A stretch of DNA of 64,000 bases from Betaproteobacteria bacterium (GTDB lineage Bacteria; Pseudomonadota; Gammaproteobacteria; Burkholderiales; Usitatibacteraceae). A program made the translations under genes and the position numbers. A model generated the notes under the pieces. The model was not told the origin of the DNA. It saw nothing but the letters and a program-made list of their open reading frames with translations, and made no database searches. The stretch spans positions 1 to 64,000 of the forward strand of contig JAEUMY010000004.1 in NCBI GenBank assembly GCA_016791265.1. Direction: 5' to 3'. This document shows, in pieces, positions 28,940 to 40,686 of the stretch. Each line of letters starts with the position of its first letter. Within the stretch, counting starts at the first letter, position 1.

Positions 28940-29830
28940 CTACCTTCTTTTCTTGCCGGCCGGCGTGGAACCGCCCGCCACAAAGGCCGAGAACTCGGCG
29001 CCCACTTCCGGGTGCTTCATGCCATAGGCCAGCGTCGCCTTGAGGTAGCCCAGCTTGCTGCCGCAGTCATAGCGCGTGCCCTCGAACTCGTAGGCGTAGA
29101 TGGTTTCCTCTTCCAGCAAGGCGGCGATGCCGTCGGTCAACTGGATCTCCTTGCCGACGCCCGCCGACAGCTTTTCCAGGTGCGCGAATATTCGCGGGGT
29201 CAGGATGTAGCGGCCGACCACACCCAGCGTCGATGGCGCTTTCTCGGGTTTCGGCTTTTCCACGATGCCGGAAATTTCGGAAATCTTGTTCGCGATGGCT
29301 TGCGCCGAAACGATGCCGTATTGCGAGGTCTCTTCGCGCTTCACGTTCTGCACGCCGAGGATGGAAGACTTGCGCTTTTCGTAGAGCTTCACCATCTGCT
29401 GCATCACCGGTGTTTTCGCGTCGACCAGATCGTCGGCCAGAATGACGGCGAACGGCTCGTCGCCCACGAGATGCCTCGCGCACAACACCGCGTGGCCCAA
29501 GCCCAGCGCTTCCGCCTGACGCACATACACGTATTGCACGCCGGCCGGCAGCATGTCGCGCACTTCCGTCAGGAGCTTGTGCTTGCCCTTGGCGGAGAGC
29601 TCCGCCTCCAGCTCGTAGGCCTTGTCGAAGTGATCCTCTATGGTCCGCTTGCCGCGCCCGGTGACGAAGATCATTTCCGTGATGCCGGCCGCCGCGGCCT
29701 CCTCGACCGCATACTGGATGAGTGGCTTGTCGACCACCGGCAGCATTTCCTTCGGGCTTGCTTTGGTGGCTGGAAGGAAGCGCGTGCCGAGGCCGGCGAC
29801 GGGGAAGACGGCTTTGGTGACTTTTTTCAT
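28940..29830 (-). CDS. galU: UTP-glucose-1-phosphate uridylyltransferase
   Basis: A 296-aa nucleotidyltransferase making UDP-glucose for exopolysaccharide, LPS core and osmolytes. Signatures are [40 protein letters not shown] and [12 protein letters not shown]. The C-terminus is basic (PAGKKRR). The iterated palindrome reads RIFA at 29184, in the segment [12 protein letters not shown]. Confidence 0.96.
   Translation of the reverse strand: MKKVTKAVFPVAGLGTRFLPATKASPKEMLPVVDKPLIQYAVEEAAAAGITEMIFVTGRGKRTIEDHFDKAYELEAELSAKGKHKLLTEVRDMLPAGVQYVYVRQAEALGLGHAVLCARHLVGDEPFAVILADDLVDAKTPVMQQMVKLYEKRKSSILGVQNVKREETSQYGIVSAQAIANKISEISGIVEKPKPEKAPSTLGVVGRYILTPRIFAHLEKLSAGVGKEIQLTDGIAALLEEETIYAYEFEGTRYDCGSKLGYLKATLAYGMKHPEVGAEFSAFVAGGSTPAGKKRR
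29184..29195. repeat. Iterated palindrome in galU
   Basis: Read as RIFA ([10 protein letters not shown]), 291 bp from the hpt copy. Confidence 0.9.
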
Positions 29831-29847
29831 TTTCGGGTCAGTGAAAT

Positions 29848-32276
<2,429 letters not shown>

Positions 32277-32321
32277 GCCTCCACTTTCATTGTGACGCGC
32301 TCATTGTCTTTTTCCGCGCGC

Positions 32322-33416
32322 CTAGCGATACAGCCGTTTCGCCGCCAGACTGCCGGGCGGCACGCCAAAATGTTCCATCTGCGCCGCGATACCGCGAATG
32401 GCCTGGCGGATCGCCTCGATGCCCTGCGGGTTGAGCGGCCGGCGATTGTCATCCACCACGTCGCCACCCAGCGACTCGGCAAGCTGCCGGGCCGTGATCA
32501 GTGCGCGCTCCAGCGCCAACATGCCGTCTACGCAATGCGGCACGTCCAGAGCAAGGCTGAGTCCGGTCAGGTAACCGGACTTGTTGATCGCGGGCGGCTC
32601 GGTCGGTTCCATGTTGCGCACGATGAAGAGCGTGAGGCCGGATTCATCCGCCTGCGCGTATTCGCCAGATGGCAGCGGGGTCAGACCCGCCGCCTCCAGC
32701 ACGCCGCGCACCTTGGTCGGCGCGAACGTGGCGCCGTTGCGGCCCACGAGGCTGATGGCAATCTCGATGTCGGTGTCGGCGCAAAAGGCATCCACCTTTT
32801 GAGCGCGCTCAAAGGCTTCATCCATGTCTTCGCGCTGGGAGACGGCGGAGACCGCGTGCGCCAGCTCCTCGGCCAGGATCATGAATTCGCTGATTGTCGC
32901 CTTGGGCGTGGGCCCGCCGCGGTCGGCCAACTGCAGGCCGACGCGAATCTCCTTTGGCGCTGGCGCGCCACTGGCGAGCGCCGCATCCAGCGGTTCCCAC
33001 ACGCCGTTGGCAAGCGCCTCCCAATGCACCGGGCGGCCCAGCTTCTGCGAGCTCAATACAAAACCGGTCAGCGTGTCGGTGACCATCGGCGCTTCGGCCA
33101 GAATGACGGCGATGCTGTCGATCCGGGGGTTGATGCCGCGATCCGGCTCGAGTTGGCGCGGCGCCAGCGACTTCACCGCCTCGGGCGCGGGAAACACGAA
33201 GTCATCGTCCGGCACCGGCAACGCGCCCAGCGTGGGTTCGACCCGCGCCGTCTTGGTTGCGTCGTCGGCGTCGAACAGGACATCCGGATGGTCAGTCTTG
33301 AACGCCCGCTCCGCAGCGCGGGCATGACGCCGCTCGGTCCACCAGTTGAAGAGCAGGATGGCGGCGATGATCGCGGCGGCGGCGCCAATGAGGGCGAGGG
33401 TGAAGTCGTTGATCAC
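32322..33416 (-). CDS. zipA: Cell division protein ZipA
   Basis: A 364-aa FtsZ anchor. A short N-terminus and one membrane helix (about residues 4-26, FTLALIGAAAAIIAAILLF) are followed by a charged linker and a C-terminal FtsZ-binding domain ending PPGSLAAKRLYR. GTG 33416 is chosen as start because it follows GAGG by eight bases and places the helix at the N-terminus. It sits between smc and ligA, the standard betaproteobacterial order. Confidence 0.9.
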   Translation of the reverse strand: MINDFTLALIGAAAAIIAAILLFNWWTERRHARAAERAFKTDHPDVLFDADDATKTARVEPTLGALPVPDDDFVFPAPEAVKSLAPRQLEPDRGINPRIDSIAVILAEAPMVTDTLTGFVLSSQKLGRPVHWEALANGVWEPLDAALASGAPAPKEIRVGLQLADRGGPTPKATISEFMILAEELAHAVSAVSQREDMDEAFERAQKVDAFCADTDIEIAISLVGRNGATFAPTKVRGVLEAAGLTPLPSGEYAQADESGLTLFIVRNMEPTEPPAINKSGYLTGLSLALDVPHCVDGMLALERALITARQLAESLGGDVVDDNRRPLNPQGIEAIRQAIRGIAAQMEHFGVPPGSLAAKRLYR

Positions 33417-33644
33417 GGACTTGGCCTCGATGGCGAGGGAACCACCGATGAACACGGATGAACACAGATATGCACTGATTCTCCCGAATATTCGCAAGCT
33501 GGACGCACTGCCGCCCGCCCATCCTGCGAATACTCAGGATGCGCGGCAATGAGCAAATCGTGAACCACTGGGAACTTCATCAACACGGATTCTAAGGTCA
33601 TCTGCGTTCATCCGTGTTCATCTGTGGCTTCTTCCGCCTTGACC
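33417..33644. repeat. zipA-smc intergenic inverted repeat
   Basis: The sequence ATGAACACGGATGAACACAG near 33448-33467 recurs in inverted orientation at 33601-33627 with two differences, giving arms of about 26 bp around 130 bp. Repeats of this GATGAACACGG type are familiar between genes in many bacterial genomes. Inside lie a one-mismatch copy of the iterated palindrome (33484-33495) and a more degenerate one near 33525. No gene is evident. Confidence 0.65.
33484..33495. repeat. One-mismatch iterated palindrome upstream of zipA
   Basis: CCGAATATTCGC, intergenic, within the zipA-smc repeat region. Confidence 0.7.
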
Positions 33645-36600
33645 TCAGGCCGCGGCCGCCTGCGCCGTGCTGCCCGCGAACTTCATCGCCGCATCGATAT
33701 CGACCTCCACCACGCGCGACACGCCCGGCTCGTTCATGGTCACGCCCACCAGTTGCTGGCCCATTTCCATGGTGACCTTGTTGTGGGTGATGAACAGGAA
33801 CTGGGTGCTGTCGGACATCTTCTTCACCAGGTCGCAGTAGCGCACGGTGTTGGAGTCGTCCAGCGGGGCGTCCACCTCATCGAGCAGACAGAATGGCGCC
33901 GGATTCAGCCGGAAGAGCGAGAACACGAGCGAGAGCGCGGTGAGCGCCTTCTCGCCACCCGAGAGCAGCTGGATGGACTGATTCTTCTTGCCCGGCGGCT
34001 GGGCGAACACCTGCAGGCCCGCATCGAGAATCTCCTCGCCGGTGAGCTTCAGGTAGGCATTGCCGCCACCAAACAGCGACGGGAACATTTCGCTGAAGTT
34101 CTTGTTCACCTGGTCGAAGGTGGTCTGCAGCAGTTCGCGCGTTTCGCGGTCGATGCGCTTGATGGCCGCTTCCAGCGTCTCGACGGCCTCGGTCAAGTCG
34201 GCGGATTGCTTGTCGAGGAAGTCCTTCCGCTCCTGTCCTTGCTGCAGCTCCTGCAACGCAGCCAGGTTCACGGGGCCCAGCGCGGCGATTTCTTCCTGCA
34301 GCCGGTTGATCTCCGCCTGCATGGACGATGAACGGGTGCGCTTCTCGATCAACTCGGCCAGCTCTTCCGGATTGGCGCCGGCTTCTTCCAGTTGCAGCCG
34401 GAATTGCTGCTCGTGGATGGACGCTTCCTGCTCCTTCAGACGAATCTCGTTGATCTTGTCCCGCATCGGCTGCAGGCTGTGTTCGATGGTGGCCTTGGTC
34501 TCGTCCAGCGTCTTCAAGCGGCCGGTGGCGCCATCCAGCGCGTCCCGCGCCTTGGTCAGCTCGGCCTCGCGCTCGCTTCGCACCGAGAGCGCACTTTGCA
34601 GACGCTCGCGCAGGTTGCCTTCGTGCATCTGGTCCAGCTCGGCGGTGATGGCGTCCTTGCTGCCCGCGAGACTTTGCGCGCGGCTGATGAGCGATTGGGC
34701 GAATGTCGCCAGCGAAGCGATCTTTTCCGTGCAGCTCTTCTGGAAGAAGTTGGCCTCCTGAACGCCGCGCTCGGCGGTGACGACGGCGTTACGCGCATCC
34801 TGCAGCGCGGCCTCGGACTGTTTCTGTTTCTCTTCCAGCCCGATGAGCTGATCCATCAATTCGTTGACGCGATCCGCACCTTCTTGCAGCTTGCGTTGCG
34901 CGTCCTGCATGGCTTCGCGCTCGCCGACCTCTTCCTGCTCGATCTCGGCCAACTCGGCTTTGATGGCGGCGCGACGGGCTTCGGCTTGCGCCATCGCCTG
35001 CGACAGTTTCTGCGCTTCCATCGCGATGGCGTGTTCGCGCGTCTTGGCTTCGGCTGCGTGACCACGCAACGCCCGAGCCTCATCCTGCAACTCGTTCAAG
35101 CGCTGTTCCAGACTCCTGAGCGCGCCGTCCCGCTCGTTGCGGGCTTCGACCAGCACCGGCATTTTCTGTTGCAGGTCCTCGATTTCGCGCTGCCGTTGCA
35201 GCACGCCATGCAATTCCGATTGGGGGCCGTGGAACACCAGACCGTGGCGCGAATACAGATGGCCATTCTTCGTGACCAGCAGCGCGCCTTCCGGCAAGGA
35301 TGCGGTGCGCGAAGCCGCCTGCGTTTCATCCTCCAGCAACATCACGTTGGCGAGGCACTCGCGCACGAACGGCATCACGCCCGGGTGCGACGCGGTGACC
35401 AGCGTCCACAGCGGCTTGAGGCCATTGGCGCCGCTGTTGCCCGCCGGCGAGGATGCATCGTCCACCAGCACCGCGACACTGCCGGGTGGCGAATCTTCGG
35501 CCAGACGCGGCAGCGCATTGCGATCACTGATGCGGATGGCATTGAGGCGCACGCCCAAGGCGCTTTCCAGCGCATCTTCCCAACCCTGCTCGATCTTGAT
35601 GGCCTGCCACAGGCGAGGCGCGTTCTCCAGGTTGTGCTTGGAGAGCCACATCGCCACCTTGTTGTTGTTGTCGAGGCGGGCCTGCTGGTTCTGCAGCGCC
35701 AGCAGGGCAGCTTCGACCTTGGCCAGCTCGCGGGACGCATCCTGCACGCCGTTGACGGCATCGCGCCGGGATTGCTCCAGCGAGGGCACTTCCTCATCCA
35801 GCGCGGCCAACCGTTCTTCGGCCTGCGCCAGACGTTCGGCCAGCTCGGCGCGCTCGGCCTCCAGCCCGGCCAGGTGCTCGGCATCAGGCATGACCAGGTT
35901 CAGGTTCTCGACCGTCAGGCGATTCTTGCGCTGCTCAAGTTGCGAGAGAATCTTCAACGCGTGGGATTCGCGGGCCTCATCCAGTGACAGCGTGGCCTCG
36001 GCTTCGCGCACCGTGTTCTCGGCTGACTTGGTCTCGGCAATGGCCGCACGGACCTTCTCCTCGAAATCGGGCACCGAATTCCGCGATTCCTCCACGCGAA
36101 TATTCGCAAGCTCGATCTTTTCCGCAGCACCTTCCAGCTCTTCCTTCCAGCGCGATTCTTCCGCAGTCGTGGTTTCGCGACTCATTTCGACTTCGGCCAG
36201 CTGCTGGGCCAGCGCGGTCATCTGCGCGGTCAGGCGGCGACGGCTTTCGCCGAGGAAGGTGATCTCCTGCTCGATCTGGTTGACTTCGCTGTTGGCCTCG
36301 TAGACCTTGGCCTGGATGTCGTGCAGCGCGTCGCTCTCGGCATAGTGGTCCTGGCGCAGCTTTTCCAGCTCGGCCTCAGCCTCGCGCAGCTTGGCCGTCT
36401 CGGCCTCGATGCCGGTTTCCAACTTCACGATTTCGTTGGCGTAGCGGGCCTTGGCCTGTGACGCCTCACGCTGACGGGTGAAGGCGAGCAGGTTTTGCGT
36501 GGTGCCCAGTTCCTTGTGCAGCTCGTGATACTTCGCTGCCACTTCGGCCTGCTGGGCGAGCTTCTCGAGCTGATTGCCCAATTCGATGCGGATGTCTTCG

Positions 36601-37181
36601 ACGCGCGAGAGGTTCTCGCGGGTGTCCTCGAGCCGGTTCTGCGTCTCGCGGCGGCGTTCACGGTACTTGGACACACCGGCCACCTCTTCGAGGAACACGC
36701 GCAGTTCCTCGGGCTTCGACGTGATGACGCGCGAGATCATGCCCTGCTCGATGATGGCGTAGGCGCGCGGTCCCAGACCGGTGCCGAGGAACATGTCGGT
36801 GATGTCGCGCCGGCGCACATGCTGGCCGTTGATGTAGTAATTGGAGTCGCCATCGCGCTGGATGACGCGCTTCACCGCAATCTCGTTGTACTGCGCCCAC
36901 GGCCCGCCGATGCGGCCCAGGCTGTTGTCGAACACCAATTCGACACTGGCGCGGCTGACCGGCTTTCTCTGCGATGAACCGTTGAAGATCACGTCGTCCA
37001 TCTTGTCGCCGCGCAAATGCTTGGCGGATGACTCGCCCAGCACCCAGCGCACGGCGTCGATGACGTTCGACTTGCCGCAGCCGTTGGGGCCGACGATGCC
37101 GACCAGTTGGCCGGGGACTGCGATGGTGGTGGGATCGACGAAGGACTTGAAACCGGCAAGCTTGATTTGAGTGAGACGCAC
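33645..37181 (-). CDS. smc: Chromosome segregation protein SMC
   Basis: An 1178-aa condensin ATPase. Walker A GPNGCGKSNV lies at about residues 31-40, long coiled coils flank a central hinge (about 515-640), and the C-terminal half has the LSGGEKALTALSL signature and Walker B CLLDEVDAPLDD. Arg-loop and D-loop are present. The iterated palindrome reads ANIR at 36096 in the first coiled coil (IELANIRVEES), keeping the heptad roughly intact. Confidence 0.97.
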   Translation of the reverse strand: MRLTQIKLAGFKSFVDPTTIAVPGQLVGIVGPNGCGKSNVIDAVRWVLGESSAKHLRGDKMDDVIFNGSSQRKPVSRASVELVFDNSLGRIGGPWAQYNEIAVKRVIQRDGDSNYYINGQHVRRRDITDMFLGTGLGPRAYAIIEQGMISRVITSKPEELRVFLEEVAGVSKYRERRRETQNRLEDTRENLSRVEDIRIELGNQLEKLAQQAEVAAKYHELHKELGTTQNLLAFTRQREASQAKARYANEIVKLETGIEAETAKLREAEAELEKLRQDHYAESDALHDIQAKVYEANSEVNQIEQEITFLGESRRRLTAQMTALAQQLAEVEMSRETTTAEESRWKEELEGAAEKIELANIRVEESRNSVPDFEEKVRAAIAETKSAENTVREAEATLSLDEARESHALKILSQLEQRKNRLTVENLNLVMPDAEHLAGLEAERAELAERLAQAEERLAALDEEVPSLEQSRRDAVNGVQDASRELAKVEAALLALQNQQARLDNNNKVAMWLSKHNLENAPRLWQAIKIEQGWEDALESALGVRLNAIRISDRNALPRLAEDSPPGSVAVLVDDASSPAGNSGANGLKPLWTLVTASHPGVMPFVRECLANVMLLEDETQAASRTASLPEGALLVTKNGHLYSRHGLVFHGPQSELHGVLQRQREIEDLQQKMPVLVEARNERDGALRSLEQRLNELQDEARALRGHAAEAKTREHAIAMEAQKLSQAMAQAEARRAAIKAELAEIEQEEVGEREAMQDAQRKLQEGADRVNELMDQLIGLEEKQKQSEAALQDARNAVVTAERGVQEANFFQKSCTEKIASLATFAQSLISRAQSLAGSKDAITAELDQMHEGNLRERLQSALSVRSEREAELTKARDALDGATGRLKTLDETKATIEHSLQPMRDKINEIRLKEQEASIHEQQFRLQLEEAGANPEELAELIEKRTRSSSMQAEINRLQEEIAALGPVNLAALQELQQGQERKDFLDKQSADLTEAVETLEAAIKRIDRETRELLQTTFDQVNKNFSEMFPSLFGGGNAYLKLTGEEILDAGLQVFAQPPGKKNQSIQLLSGGEKALTALSLVFSLFRLNPAPFCLLDEVDAPLDDSNTVRYCDLVKKMSDSTQFLFITHNKVTMEMGQQLVGVTMNEPGVSRVVEVDIDAAMKFAGSTAQAAAA
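36096..36107. repeat. Iterated palindrome in smc
   Basis: Read as ANIR in the first coiled coil. Confidence 0.9.
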
Positions 37182-37302
37182 GCTTTGCTCTTCTATTCAA
37201 CTCCCTCCCTTTCAAGGGGAGGGCTGGGGAGGGGATGGGTTTCCACTGCGCTGCGAAACTTCTCACAGACGAGCAGTGCACTAAACTCGCGATTTTAGCC
37301 GA
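37182..37302. other. smc-queF divergent intergenic region with C-rich repeat
   Basis: 121 bases. A CTCCC...GGGAG inverted repeat with a following GGGGAGGGG tract lies at 37201-37238. It is the same family as elements at 39738-39776 and 56011-56042. No strong promoter is visible for queF. Confidence 0.5.
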
Positions 37303-37806
37303 ATGAAAAAGCCTGTCCCAATGCCTAAAAAAGTCACTTCAACAAAATCAGCCAAGTCCTTGAGCGGATTGACCCAATTGGGCGGCAAGCCCACGGCGCA
37401 ACCGAGCAAGGCGCTGGAAATCTTCCCCAATCCTCATCCGGAACGCGACTTCGTGATCCATATGCAGATTCCGGAATTCACCTGTCTCTGCCCCAAAACG
37501 GGACAGCCGGATTTCGCCACGTTGGAGCTTGACTACATCCCCGACAAGACCTGCATTGAGCTGAAGAGCCTGAAGCTCTACATCTGGTCCTTCCGCAACG
37601 AAGGCAAGTTCCACGAGGCGGTGACCAACGAGATTCTGGGTGACTTGGTGAAAGCGATCAACCCGCGTTTCATGCGGCTGACGGCGAAATTCTTCGTGCG
37701 CGGCGGCATCTTCACGACCGTCGAGGCGGAACATCGCAAAAAAGGCTGGAAGCCGGCACCCCGGGTGGACCTGCGAATATTCGCGTCCGAATCACCCACC
37801 TACTGA
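37303..37806 (+). CDS. queF: NADPH-dependent 7-cyano-7-deazaguanine reductase
   Basis: A 167-aa enzyme reducing preQ0 to preQ1 in queuosine synthesis. It is the short, YkvM-like type: catalytic-Cys segment [13 protein letters not shown] and the QueF motif [16 protein letters not shown]. An alternative ATG at 37321 would shorten it by six residues. The C-terminus contains the palindrome as RIFA just before the end ([11 protein letters not shown]). The transporter YhhQ at 5824 handles the same precursors. Confidence 0.95.
   Translation: MKKPVPMPKKVTSTKSAKSLSGLTQLGGKPTAQPSKALEIFPNPHPERDFVIHMQIPEFTCLCPKTGQPDFATLELDYIPDKTCIELKSLKLYIWSFRNEGKFHEAVTNEILGDLVKAINPRFMRLTAKFFVRGGIFTTVEAEHRKKGWKPAPRVDLRIFASESPTY
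37773..37784. repeat. Iterated palindrome at the queF 3' end
   Basis: Read as RIFA seven residues before the C-terminus. Confidence 0.9.
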
Positions 37807-37813
37807 ATCCTCC

Positions 37814-38476
37814 ATGTCCAGCAAATCCTTCACCCTCTCCGACGGCCTGCACCAGTACCTGCTCGACGCCAGCCTGCGCGACCACCCGGTTCTGGCGGAG
37901 TTGCGCCGTGTCACCCTTGCAGACCCGATGGCACGCATGCAGATTTCACCCGAACAGGGCCAGTTCATGGCCTTGCTGGTCAAGTTCATGGGTGCCAAGC
38001 GTTGCCTGGAAGTCGGCGTGTTCACTGGTTACAGCTCGCTTGCCGTCGCCATGGCGCTGCCGGAAGACGGTCGCATCATCGCCTGCGACGTGAGCGAGGA
38101 CTGGACCCGAATCGGCCGCGAGCACTGGGCCAAGGCCGGTGTCGCGCACAAGATTGATCTGCGCATCGCCCCCGCACTGGAAACGCTGGATGGCCTGCTC
38201 GCCAACGGTCAGGCCGGCACGTTCGACTTCTGCTTCATCGACGCGGACAAGACCAACTATCGCGGCTACTACGAGCGCGCATTGCAACTGCTGCGCGTCG
38301 GCGGGCTCATCGCCATCGACAACACGCTGTGGTCTGGCAAGGTGGCAGAGCCGGAGAATACCGAACCCGACACCGTGGCGCTGCGCGAACTCAATGCGTT
38401 CCTGAAGACGGATCAGCGGGTGGAGTTGTCGTTGTTGCCGATTGGGGATGGATTGACGTTGGCGTTGAAACGATAG
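37814..38476 (+). CDS. Class I SAM-dependent O-methyltransferase
   Basis: A 220-aa protein of the caffeoyl-CoA/catechol O-methyltransferase type (family 3). AdoMet motif I is LEVGVFTGYSSLAVAMALP, metal/substrate segment FDFCFIDADKTNY, and later GGLIAIDNTLWSGKV with the metal-binding Asp-Asn. Only seven bases separate it from queF, so the two may be co-transcribed. Substrate unknown. Confidence 0.9.
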   Translation: MSSKSFTLSDGLHQYLLDASLRDHPVLAELRRVTLADPMARMQISPEQGQFMALLVKFMGAKRCLEVGVFTGYSSLAVAMALPEDGRIIACDVSEDWTRIGREHWAKAGVAHKIDLRIAPALETLDGLLANGQAGTFDFCFIDADKTNYRGYYERALQLLRVGGLIAIDNTLWSGKVAEPENTEPDTVALRELNAFLKTDQRVELSLLPIGDGLTLALKR

Positions 38477-38509
38477 GGCAGCGGCAGCTGAGCCACCGCT
38501 TCGGCATAT

Positions 38510-39028
38510 TTAAGGGCGCTTGGCTTTCGCAGCTCTTTTGTAGGTCAACCCATGAAGACTGGTTTGCGCAGTGCATAGTGCCTTCACGCAGCTTCCTGAT
38601 GGGTCTATTAGCTTGGCCGATTGATTCTTCAATAGAATCTTCAACCGACACCCTTTGGCCGAGTACTGGTCTTCCAAAAGGATCACTTCATCGGCAACCA
38701 ATGTTCCGTGACCACGCGCGGAACAGTGGTCGGCAGTACCAAAGTGAAATGACATGTCGACAAAGACCTCGCCTTCACCAGGCTGAAAGTTGAGACTTTT
38801 CCCAACCCAAATTGAGTCTTCAAAGACCTTGAAGCAATCGGGTCTTGCCTTTGAATCAGCGAATCCAGGTCCACCCCCGCACACTTTTGACTGTCGACTG
38901 TAAGTGCCTAGCTTTCCGGTCTCAGAGGCAGAAGCAGTCCCGACCGTCATCAACCAAAGGGCAAGCAGAGCAAACAGGAGCTGAGTTGGAATCCGACTCG
39001 CGCTCAGTCCGCATTTCATCTGTTGCAT
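38510..39028 (-). CDS. Secreted Cys-rich hypothetical protein
   Basis: About 172 aa. ATG 39028 or 39019 starts a basic segment followed by a hydrophobic signal sequence (LLFALLALWLMTVGTASA). The mature part has six cysteines, consistent with three disulfides in the periplasm, and no domain I recognise. The DNA is visibly less GC-rich than its neighbours and codon choice is less biased, which hints at recent acquisition. The frame is open upstream over dinB-antisense sequence; that part is not taken as coding. Confidence 0.6.
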   Translation of the reverse strand: MQQMKCGLSASRIPTQLLFALLALWLMTVGTASASETGKLGTYSRQSKVCGGGPGFADSKARPDCFKVFEDSIWVGKSLNFQPGEGEVFVDMSFHFGTADHCSARGHGTLVADEVILLEDQYSAKGCRLKILLKNQSAKLIDPSGSCVKALCTAQTSLHGLTYKRAAKAKRP

Positions 39029-39062
39029 TCTGAAAGTTCCATGGCGGTGTCTTTCTCGCACA

Positions 39063-39659
39063 TTACGCCTGCCCCCAAATTTCTTCTTCACTCCACCCCA
39101 ACGCCACAAAGTCCGGCTGCCGCAACGCGTAGTCCCCTGTCTTTCCATCCCCCCGACAGAAGAACTCATCCAGCTGTGGTGGCGGCACTGCGGTCCCGGC
39201 CAGCATCGCATGAACCTGTCCGCGATGGTGGATCTGGTGCTGGAACAAGTGCGCGAGAAAACGCGGGATGGCCTCCGTCACGAGACCGGCGCGGCGGGGA
39301 ATGCGGATGCCAAGCTTCATGTCCTCCGGCAGCGCCTTGCAGGCGGCGATGAGCCGGTCATCCACCAATCGTTGTTCGTGCCAGAGGTCGGCGCAACGGT
39401 CGTACGGTTCCTCAGGCTCGTAGAACGCACTCGGATTGGGATTGACCTCACGGCCTTGCAGGCTGCGCTCCAGCGCATCGACGTAGTACCAATCCACCGT
39501 GAGGTTGTGGTTCAGAGTGGCCTTGATCGAAGGGAAGAAGCTCGTGCGGGCGGCCACGAAATCCGCCTGCGAAAGCTGCAGGCAAGCCTTGAACAGGCGG
39601 TAGTTTGACCAGCCGTTGTTGTAGGCCATGGTCACAAAGTGGTGTGCGAGGGGATTCAT
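39063..39659 (-). CDS. DinB family metal-dependent protein
   Basis: A 198-aa four-helix protein of the DinB/YfiT type. Likely metal-binding histidines are in ATLNHNLTVDWYYVDAL and the C-terminal HLFQHQIHHRGQVHAML. These proteins form dimers and often act as thiol-dependent S-transferases or hydrolases; the substrate is unknown. The start ATG 39659 (MNPLAHHFVTMAYNNGWSN) matches family N-termini. Confidence 0.88.
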   Translation of the reverse strand: MNPLAHHFVTMAYNNGWSNYRLFKACLQLSQADFVAARTSFFPSIKATLNHNLTVDWYYVDALERSLQGREVNPNPSAFYEPEEPYDRCADLWHEQRLVDDRLIAACKALPEDMKLGIRIPRRAGLVTEAIPRFLAHLFQHQIHHRGQVHAMLAGTAVPPPQLDEFFCRGDGKTGDYALRQPDFVALGWSEEEIWGQA

Positions 39660-39721
39660 GGGTAGCTGTGGTAGGCGGCAGGCGGATCATCCTAGCAGTG
39701 GCGTCTTATAATTCGGATAGT

Positions 39722-39733
39722 GCGAATATTCGC
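39722..39733. repeat. Iterated palindrome, intergenic
   Basis: Between the divergent dinB-family gene and dapD. Confidence 0.9.
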
Positions 39734-39737
39734 GGCA

Positions 39738-39776
39738 ACACCCCCACCCCGACCCTCCCCCCTCAAGGGGGAGGGA
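39738..39776. repeat. C-rich extragenic inverted repeat upstream of dapD
   Basis: CCCTCCCCCCTC-AA-GGGGGAGGG hairpin preceded by CCCCCACCCCGACC. Related elements lie at 37201-37238 and 56011-56042, so this is a small repeat family. It follows the iterated palindrome at 39722 by four bases. Confidence 0.7.
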
Positions 39777-39818
39777 GGAAACGCCATCCCCGATACCCTA
39801 TTGCCTATCCCCAAGACC

Positions 39819-40649
39819 ATGTCTGATCTGCAAACCCTCATCGAAGCCGCGTGGGAAGACCGCGCCAATCTCAAACCCGGTGCAGCACCCGCCAAGATTG
39901 GCGAGGCCGTCGACCATGTCGTGGAGGCCCTCGACAAGGGAACGCTGCGCGTGGCCGAGAAGATCGACGGCGAGTGGGTCACGCATCAGTGGATCAAGAA
40001 GGCGGTGCTGCTGTCCTTCCGCATCGCGGGCAACGAGCCGATGAAATTCCAAGGCGACGCACCGCTGCAGTTCTACGACAAGGTGCCCACCAAGTTCGCC
40101 GACTACTCCAAGACCGATTTCGAGCGCGGCGGCTTCCGCGTGGTGCCGCCCGCCGTGGCACGCAAGGGTTCCTTCATCGGCAAAAACGTGGTGCTGATGC
40201 CCTCCTACGTGAACATCGGCGCCTATGTTGATGAAGGCACGATGGTGGACACCTGGGCCACCGTGGGCTCTTGCGCCCAGATCGGCAAGAACGTGCATCT
40301 CTCCGGCGGCGTGGGCATCGGCGGCGTGCTGGAGCCGCTGCAGGCCAACCCGACCATCATCGAGGACAACTGCTTCATCGGCGCCCGGTCGGAAGTGGTC
40401 GAAGGCGTCATCGTGGGTGCGGGCTCGGTGATCTCGATGGGTGTCTACATCGGCCAATCCACCAAGATCTATGACCGCGCCACCGGGGAAATCCACTATG
40501 GGAAGGTGCCACCCGGCTCGGTCGTCGTCTCGGGCAATTTGCCTTCCGCAGACGGTCAATACAGCTTATATTGTGCGGTGATCGTCAAGCGCGTGGACGA
40601 GCAGACCCGCGCCAAGACCAGCATCAACGACCTGCTGCGCGGCGATTGA
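39819..40649 (+). CDS. dapD: 2,3,4,5-tetrahydropyridine-2,6-dicarboxylate N-succinyltransferase
   Basis: A 276-aa left-handed beta-helix enzyme of the succinylase branch of lysine/diaminopimelate synthesis. The start [15 protein letters not shown] is typical; hexapeptide repeats and [38 protein letters not shown] and [10 protein letters not shown] are family signatures. The succinyl-DAP partner dapE is not the next gene; pilU is. Confidence 0.96.
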   Translation: MSDLQTLIEAAWEDRANLKPGAAPAKIGEAVDHVVEALDKGTLRVAEKIDGEWVTHQWIKKAVLLSFRIAGNEPMKFQGDAPLQFYDKVPTKFADYSKTDFERGGFRVVPPAVARKGSFIGKNVVLMPSYVNIGAYVDEGTMVDTWATVGSCAQIGKNVHLSGGVGIGGVLEPLQANPTIIEDNCFIGARSEVVEGVIVGAGSVISMGVYIGQSTKIYDRATGEIHYGKVPPGSVVVSGNLPSADGQYSLYCAVIVKRVDEQTRAKTSINDLLRGD

Positions 40650-40686
40650 GTTCACGCCAGACAGGCAATACAAGCGGAGGAGCCGC

